In this document: in pieces, positions 58,548 to 64,000 of the stretch
How positions within the stretch are numbered: position 1 is the first letter of the stretch
How the letters are laid out: each line of letters begins with the position of its first letter
Assembly (NCBI GenBank): GCA_027625915.1
Contig: JANTQA010000026.1
Location: 2,418,001 to 2,482,000, forward strand
Source: Anaeramoeba flamelloides
Lineage: Eukaryota; Metamonada; Anaeramoebidae
DNA length: 64,000 nt
Reading direction: 5' to 3'
Notes under the pieces: generated by a model
Seen by the model: the letters and a program-made list of their open reading frames with translations, nothing else
The model's database searches: none
What the model was told of the DNA's origin: nothing
Translations under genes and position numbers: made by a program

Positions 58548-61500
58548 ATTCTGTTTGTCATATTTTTTTTTTTTTTTTTTTTATATTATTTTTGACAACA
58601 CAAGACTTCAAAATTCTGTTTATTTTTGAAATCTATTTCAGATTTTTTTTTTCAAATAAAGGCAATCCAAGACCACTGAAATAAAACCACGTTTTTTTTT
58701 TATCCTTTTTACAAAGTGGTCTTAAGACATTCCAACCCAAAGGTATAGTGCTTCATGTTACCAAATAACCAAAAAAAATCAATCCAACCACCAATTAAAG
58801 ATCAGATATTTTAACCGAGTATTTAGCTAAAGACCTTTTTTAGTAAAAAATAGTATTTGAAAAATTCATACAGCTATTTTAAAAAGGTCAAGACTCTAAA
58901 TTTTGAAAACTGTTTGGTTCACTTGTTCCAAGTAATTTGAGTAACACTTTTTAAAACTTTGAGTGCTCACTTTTTTCAAACAGCTTACCTTCTAGTTTTT
59001 ATTTTTTTTTATTTATTTTTCTTCTTTAATTCTCGTTATTAATTTATTTAAAAAGGTGTCATTTTTTATTTTTACAATCTAAATTGACAAATAAAAAGTG
59101 ATCAAAATAACGGAGATTTATTTAAAGAGAAAAAAAATCGAATTGAGAGAAAAATTTCCAATGAACAAACTTGGCTTTGGAATGAAATATAACCTCTTGA
59201 GAAAACTTCAAAATTTGGCAAAGTTGTTTTTAAAAAGTGTGATCTACAAAGTTTTTAATATGGCTTTATATTCATCAAAATATTCTCGAAAAATGAAAAA
59301 AAAATTCTTCACTTTTTTGGATCAAAACAATGAAATTGCCAAATTCAATAAAAAACGTGACAGTTTGGTTACTTTTTCAAATAATTTTTTGAAAAAAAAA
59401 ATACATTTATCGGTATTTCAACCTTTTTGAAATTTTGAAGAGATTAAGGAATATCTAAAAAAAAGCCACCATAGGGATCTTAATAATTAAAATATCAGTG
59501 AATTAGACTCTTTATCACTTGAGATCCAGAAGAACTATAAAATTTCGGATTTTTAGGAAAAGGTAATTTTGCCAGATCAGATACTTAATTGGAAGATGGT
59601 AGTAAAACCAACAACTCAGTAATGTTTCTTCTAATTGAAGTATTGTCTAGTTTCCAATAAAAACCTCAGAAAAAATCGAGTTAGAAAAATGGCTGGGTTG
59701 AAGTTTTTACTACCAAGGATCAATTATATATTAAGAATTCGATTGAAAAATTTCCATATCCTATAATTTTCGAAATTTTATAGTTCTTCTGGATCTCAAG
59801 TGATAAAGAGTCTAATTCACTGATATTTTAATTAGTAAGATCCCCATGGTGGCTTTATTTTAGATAGTCCTTAACTCTCTTAGGACAACAAATTTTTAGG
59901 ATCAAAAAGAAAAAAAATATCCTTCATTTTTCAAACCTGAAAAATATAAAATCTATATCAGAAGATTTTAGATTTTTTATTTATGTAATGTCTTACATAT
60001 GTCCTTAATAAAATTAAGCACTATTTTTTTCTGATTAATATTTTTCGAAATTAAGAACATAACTTAATTCAATTAAACACTGTGATAATTTTTTTTAGAA
60101 TAAAAACACTCTCAACTTTTGAATATCGAAAATATTTTTTGGAATTACTGTACACTTTTTTATTTTTTTTTTGAAAAATTGGGGTTGAGAAAAGTTTGAA
60201 ATCAAAGAATAAGTTAATATATTAAATTAGAATACTTTTCCAGAAAGTTTATCCTTTTAGTTTAACTTTTTTTTTATTTTACCATTTAAAACTAAAAAAA
60301 AACATTTGAAGACCAAATTAGTGCCTTTTGTGAAAAGAAAATTCCCCCATAATTTAGAATTTGTTTTTTGTAAATGTGTTTTAACAAGATAGTGTATCTA
60401 AAAATATACATAATTTCAAGTTTGAATTCAATGTTTTTGGCAAAAAATGTTTTCAAGAAAAAGCTGAATTGAAACTATATTTATTTTTATTTTATCATTT
60501 TGTTTTTTTAATTGTATAAATGGAAAGTATTTGATCAGTTTTTCATTTTTAGTGTTTTTTGGGTCGTAGGGACATATAAACAAATAAATTGGATTAATGT
60601 TAAGAGTCGATAAATTATTAAAGCTTATTTTAAGATCTTTAAATTGTTGTATTAGAATTGTGTTTAATAAAGATATTTTAAAATAAATTTGTCTTGCTTT
60701 TTTGGAAATAGCAGATATTTAAATTCAATCAAAAAAATTTAGAAGGATTAAAAAGTGTTTTCTTTTTTTTTTAAAGAAAAAACAAAATAATCGACTTAAA
60801 AACTAATGAAAAAACCAATTAATGAAAATTGAATAAAATTTTTAAAACTCAGAAATAATATTAAAACATCACATATTTAAAACTGGTGTCTCTATTTTTC
60901 GATTTTTTTTGATCAAAATTGATTTTTAAAACTAGCTACTTCAACCACACAATTTAAAAACTAATCTTTATTAAAGTAAAATCCACAATAAATATACGTA
61001 TTCTTTTTTTTTTTTTTTAAAAAAATATTATTATAAAAATTCAAACTCAAAATATGATTCATTTTATGATGTTTCAAAACCTTTTTGTTTTTTTTTAGTT
61101 AAACCAAATCTTCGTACAAATTATTTAAAAAGTCGAAAGAGTGTTGACGAATTTATTTTTATTTTATTTTTGTATGTTTTTTTATATAGTTTTGAAAAAT
61201 TCTTTTAACAGGTTTGATAATTCAAAAATCTATAAAAATTCGAAAATTATAATAACACATCCTACTATATCTTGGCTACCTAAAACATACCAATAATATC
61301 TTAAACAAAGCCAAAAACCTTTTCTTATTTTTTTTTATTAAAAAAAAATCAACATTTAAGAACATTTCACCACAAGAATTTTTTTTGAGCAGCTAATGAT
61401 CAACAAAAAATATTTTGTATCAAGATATTTTACATCAAAAAGGTGTTCCATCAAATATTTTAGAAACCTTCTTTATTTGATTTTTAAATGAAGAAAATAT

Positions 61501-62718
61501 GTATCCTATTTTAATTGTAACTGAGAACAGCACCATAAAGGGTCTCAGAGTGCCTTTAGGTTCCATAGATTAACGAGACTGCTGTAGAGTAACTAAAAGT
61601 GCTTCGATTTTTTTTTTTTTAATTTTCAAAATAAAAAGAAAATTTATTAATTTTTTTTTTAATCAATAAAATAAAAAAAATCTAAAAGCAGTTTATTCGA
61701 GACTTTCTCTTTAATTCTGAAAATCGATAGATTTTTCAAATAAACAATAATTAAAAAAAAACTAATAATACTTTTATTAAGTTAAAAGAATTGAGCTAAA
61801 TCTTTGATTCTACTCTAATATTTTGAATTCTGGAAAAGCTAACGATGTTTTTTTTTTAATTTTAGAAATTAAAAAAAACCTAACGAAAATCTATTGATTT
61901 TCAAAATAAACTAGAAAACATAGAGAAAACTAATGGCAATTTGTATTTATTAAAAAGAAATGAGTAAAAACTTTTATTTTATTAAGTGCTTTCAAATTAT
62001 AAAAAAATTCAAACAACTTTTGCTGAAAAAGTGTTTCGAGATTTTAATTATGCCAAGTAGAAACGACAAAACCTAAAAGATCAATAAATTAACATGATCT
62101 TTCAACAGATAATGAATATTTCAAACTATTCCGAAAATTTCAAATGATTCTGCTTGAACAAAACGTAATTCTATGGTAATGATATGATTTACTTCCGTTG
62201 AATTCTGAATAATTGATAAATGAATTAAATTTGTTAATGTTGATCGTTTGATAATTAATTTTTAATGCTTTATTATCTTGTGTATTGCAAATTTATATTT
62301 GACTTCTTCTTAAAATTGATATTTAATTTCTTCTTTAAATTTGTATTTGATTTCTTCTTCAATTATATATTTAATGTCTTTTTAAAACGAATAGGATTAT
62401 TATTCAACAAGTCCAAATGCTGACAAAATCAGTAAAGTAAAAGTTGAAGTAGAAGAAGTGAAAAAAATCATGGTACAAAATATTGAAAAAGTCATCGACA
62501 GAGGACAAAAAATTGATTTGTTAGTAGACAAAGCCGAACAATTGAATGAAGATGCATTTACCTTCCGTAGAAATGCTGTCAAATTAAAAAGACATATGTG
62601 GTATAAGAATGCCAAATTAATGGTAATTTTAATTATCGTAATTATTGCAATTTTATATTTTATTATTGCAGGTATTTGTGGTGGCCTTTCTTTAAAGCCT
62701 AGATGTATTAAAAACTAA
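58098..62718 (+). CDS. VAMP7: VAMP7-type longin R-SNARE (two exons, 3.9 kb intron)
   Basis: R-SNAREs of this class drive fusion at endosomes, lysosomes and the plasma membrane. Exons 58098-58448 and 62395-62718 join in phase 0 (ATG|GTAATT donor, AATAG|GAT acceptor). The result is 224 residues, close to human VAMP7 (220). Residues 1-117 are a longin domain (IIYALISRDSSVLVEHTNSK; FYFHYVSEDGFVYMCMT; RRIAFAFLEDIKNRF). The junction ...LRTQM+DYYSTSPNADKISKV is the conserved longin-to-SNARE linker of this family. The SNARE motif runs from about 128 to 188 with the zero-layer Arg153 in VIDRGQK. A single transmembrane segment spans about 192-214 (VILIIVIIAILYFIIAGICG), followed by a short lumenal tail. 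Reading into the intron from 58449 gives only Phe-rich nonsense. GTG 62458 is internal. Confidence 0.93.
59448..59870. mobile_element. foldback MITE with ~105-bp arms and TTAA flanks, inside the R-SNARE intron
   Basis: The left arm (59448-59553) starts GGAATATCTAAAA and contains GTGAATTAGACTCTTTATCA, then CTTGAGATCCAGAAGAACTA. The right arm (about 59765-59870) is its complement with few mismatches. TTAA lies directly outside both ends. The roughly 210 bp centre is not coding. It is unrelated in sequence to the elements at 1046 and 38574 but shares their plan. Confidence 0.85.
61525..61960. repeat. multi-hairpin repeat array (copy 6), inside the R-SNARE intron
   Basis: Starts with CTCAGAGTGCCTTTAGG and CTGTAGAGT motifs, then the AAATAAAAAGAAAATTTATT hairpin, GAAAATCGATAGATTTTTC, AAAAGAATTGAGCTAAATC with its complement, and AACCTAACGAAAATCTATTG. 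More decayed than the copies at 1640 and 28795. Confidence 0.65.
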
Positions 62719-63104
62719 TCTTAATAATACTTTAACATTATTTATTTGCAACTCTAACACAAAATTTCATTTTCTTTTTTTATTTATTTCTTTTAACTCA
62801 CATGGAATTCGAAAGATCACTTATAAAGGATTAATAAAAATTGACCATTCAAAAAATCAAAATTCAAGAGGAATTATAAGTGAAAAAGTAAAATAATTAA
62901 GACATATATTAAAATAAAAGCACTTTTAAAAAGTTTTTTTTTTGATTTTAATCATTTGATTCTTTTTTTTTTTGATCGCAAGATATATATTTGAAGGCTT
63001 TTGGTCATTCTTTTTTTCTGTTAAATTAATAATTTTCAAAAATGTTCAAATTCCAAAAATGATTAAATTCTGTATTTATTTTAAAAATTTATCTATTCAA
63101 ATAA
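62719..63104. other. 3' flank of the R-SNARE gene
   Basis: AATAAA-like signals near 62830 and 62908. No gene was seen. Confidence 0.4.
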
Positions 63105-63645
63105 AATTCAAAATTTTCCACACAGCTAAAATGATTCCAAACAACCACAATAATACAATTTTCATTCAAATTGGAAATAATTTTGATTTTTGTAAAATAG
63201 GAAAATCATTTTTTCATCTTTTAGTTTTTGTTTTTATTTCATTTTTTTGAATTATGTAAACTTGTTTCGTTTGATAAAAAATTTTTTTCAAACAATTGAT
63301 ATTATGTTAAAGTTGAGTTGTTCCAAATGGAGGAACTCAAATATAATTAGTTCTATATATTTGACCTTTTGATCGATCAATATTCCTAATAGATTCTAAA
63401 CAAATTAACTGATGTATATTTTTGTTTTGCTCTCTCCAAAATTTTTAACCCACCTTGATTTTTTTGTATTGATAATTATTTATTTTTTGTTTTGTGAGTA
63501 TTGTAATTAATAAACAAATGTTAACGTTTTCAATTAGTAAATGGTTCTAAGTTGGTATTTCTTCCTGTATTGATTAAATAAGTTTTTTTTTTCACAAATT
63601 GAATTTTGGTTAGTTAAAAATTTTGAATTGGTGATTTATATTGAA
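63105..63645 (+). repeat. interspersed repeat family R1, forward copy
   Basis: Close match to 3957-4490 from CAAAATTTTCCACACAGCTA to GTTAAAAATTTTGAATTGG. It contains the hairpin GAGTTGTTCC-AAATGG-AGGAACTC, which pairs better here than in the first copy. A 92-residue frame over its left half has no domain and is not conserved in the other copies. Confidence 0.75.
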
Positions 63646-64000
63646 ATTTATGGTTAGTGTTCTTTTAAAATTACCCTTCAGGATGGATTGGGGTAATTTG
63701 AGGTTAGGTTAGTTTTAGATGATTTGTATGGTATATTTGAGGATTTAGGCTAGAATTATTTTGAATCAAAAATAATAATAATTAAGAAAGGAATTAGACC
63801 TTTGTGTCACTTACCTTAAGAGGTAAAAGATTTTCCACTTAACATTGGAAGTTAAAATTGGGTTTGGAACAAATTTTTAATTATTTTGAGGTGAAAATCG
63901 AAAAGATTTTTTTGTGACTTATAGAATTTAATTTCTTAAACATCAAAAAGTCTAAAAGTATTGAACTCATCAATACAAAAATATTTTTAAAAAAATTCAT
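63646..64000. other. window end, slightly GC-richer, no gene seen
   Basis: Contains GGATGGATTGGGGTAATTTG and a GAGGTTAGGTTAG block, richer in G than its surroundings. No frame or RNA fold could be supported. Confidence 0.35.

Larger units (their letters stand above)
58449..62394 (+). other. 3946-base intron of the R-SNARE gene
   Basis: Bounded by GTAATT and AATAG. Contents in order: long T runs (58490-58580), an unsupported 110-residue frame at 59098-59430, the TTAA foldback at 59448-59870, AT-rich sequence, and the hairpin array at 61525-61960. The 150 bases before the acceptor are T-rich, with TTCTTCTT repeats that could serve as the polypyrimidine tract. Confidence 0.85.

Noticed and set aside
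59098-59430. 110-residue frame inside the R-SNARE intron
   Set aside because: Its first codon is GTG, it is Lys/Phe-rich without a domain, and the longin-SNARE junction leaves no room for it as an exon.

Overview
The window looks like nuclear DNA of an AT-rich, free-living unicellular eukaryote. Evidence: spliceosomal GT...AG introns with T-rich tracts, the standard genetic code, eukaryote-only housekeeping genes (RPN10/PSMD4, UBC12, a VAMP7-type R-SNARE, a Dbf4-like Cdc7 activator, a Ste20-group kinase), and large proteins full of KEKEKE, ENENEN, GQGQGQ and poly-Asn tracts. This combination resembles amoeboid protists such as Anaeramoeba or dictyostelids. That placement is inference from style only.

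Layout. 1-3153: probable upstream sequence or intron of a kinase gene whose C-lobe exons lie at 3154-3803. 6443-7855: low-complexity Lys/Glu-rich protein. 9213-15197: intronless 1994-residue protein that reads as a long series of PH-like modules. 15300-18480: LINE remnant, hairpin repeats and an interspersed repeat. 21522-23154: DBF4-like gene. 25869-27902 (minus): 677-residue unknown protein. 32768-33844: SPRY-domain protein. 35880-38852: second LINE remnant plus stacked MITEs and repeats. 41215-42124: UBC12 in four exons. 46601-50500: RPN10 split by a 2.2 kb intron holding LINE 3' ends. 53319-53801: ANKRD39-like ankyrin protein. 58098-62718: VAMP7-like longin R-SNARE split by a 3.9 kb intron holding a foldback element and a hairpin array.

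No operon-like or pathway clustering is visible. RPN10, UBC12, DBF4 and the R-SNARE serve protein turnover, neddylation, replication and membrane fusion independently. What ties the window together is its repeat ecology. At least three families of short inverted-repeat elements occur: a four-copy Tc1/mariner-like MITE with TA flanks, three foldbacks with TTAA-like flanks, and modular multi-hairpin arrays also found inside LINE copies. Three or four longer interspersed repeat families are also present. These explain much of the otherwise gene-free DNA and have inflated introns of core genes, while introns elsewhere are about 100-210 bp.

Exon structures were derived by hand from splice dinucleotides, codon phase and remembered family sequences. 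No alignments were run.
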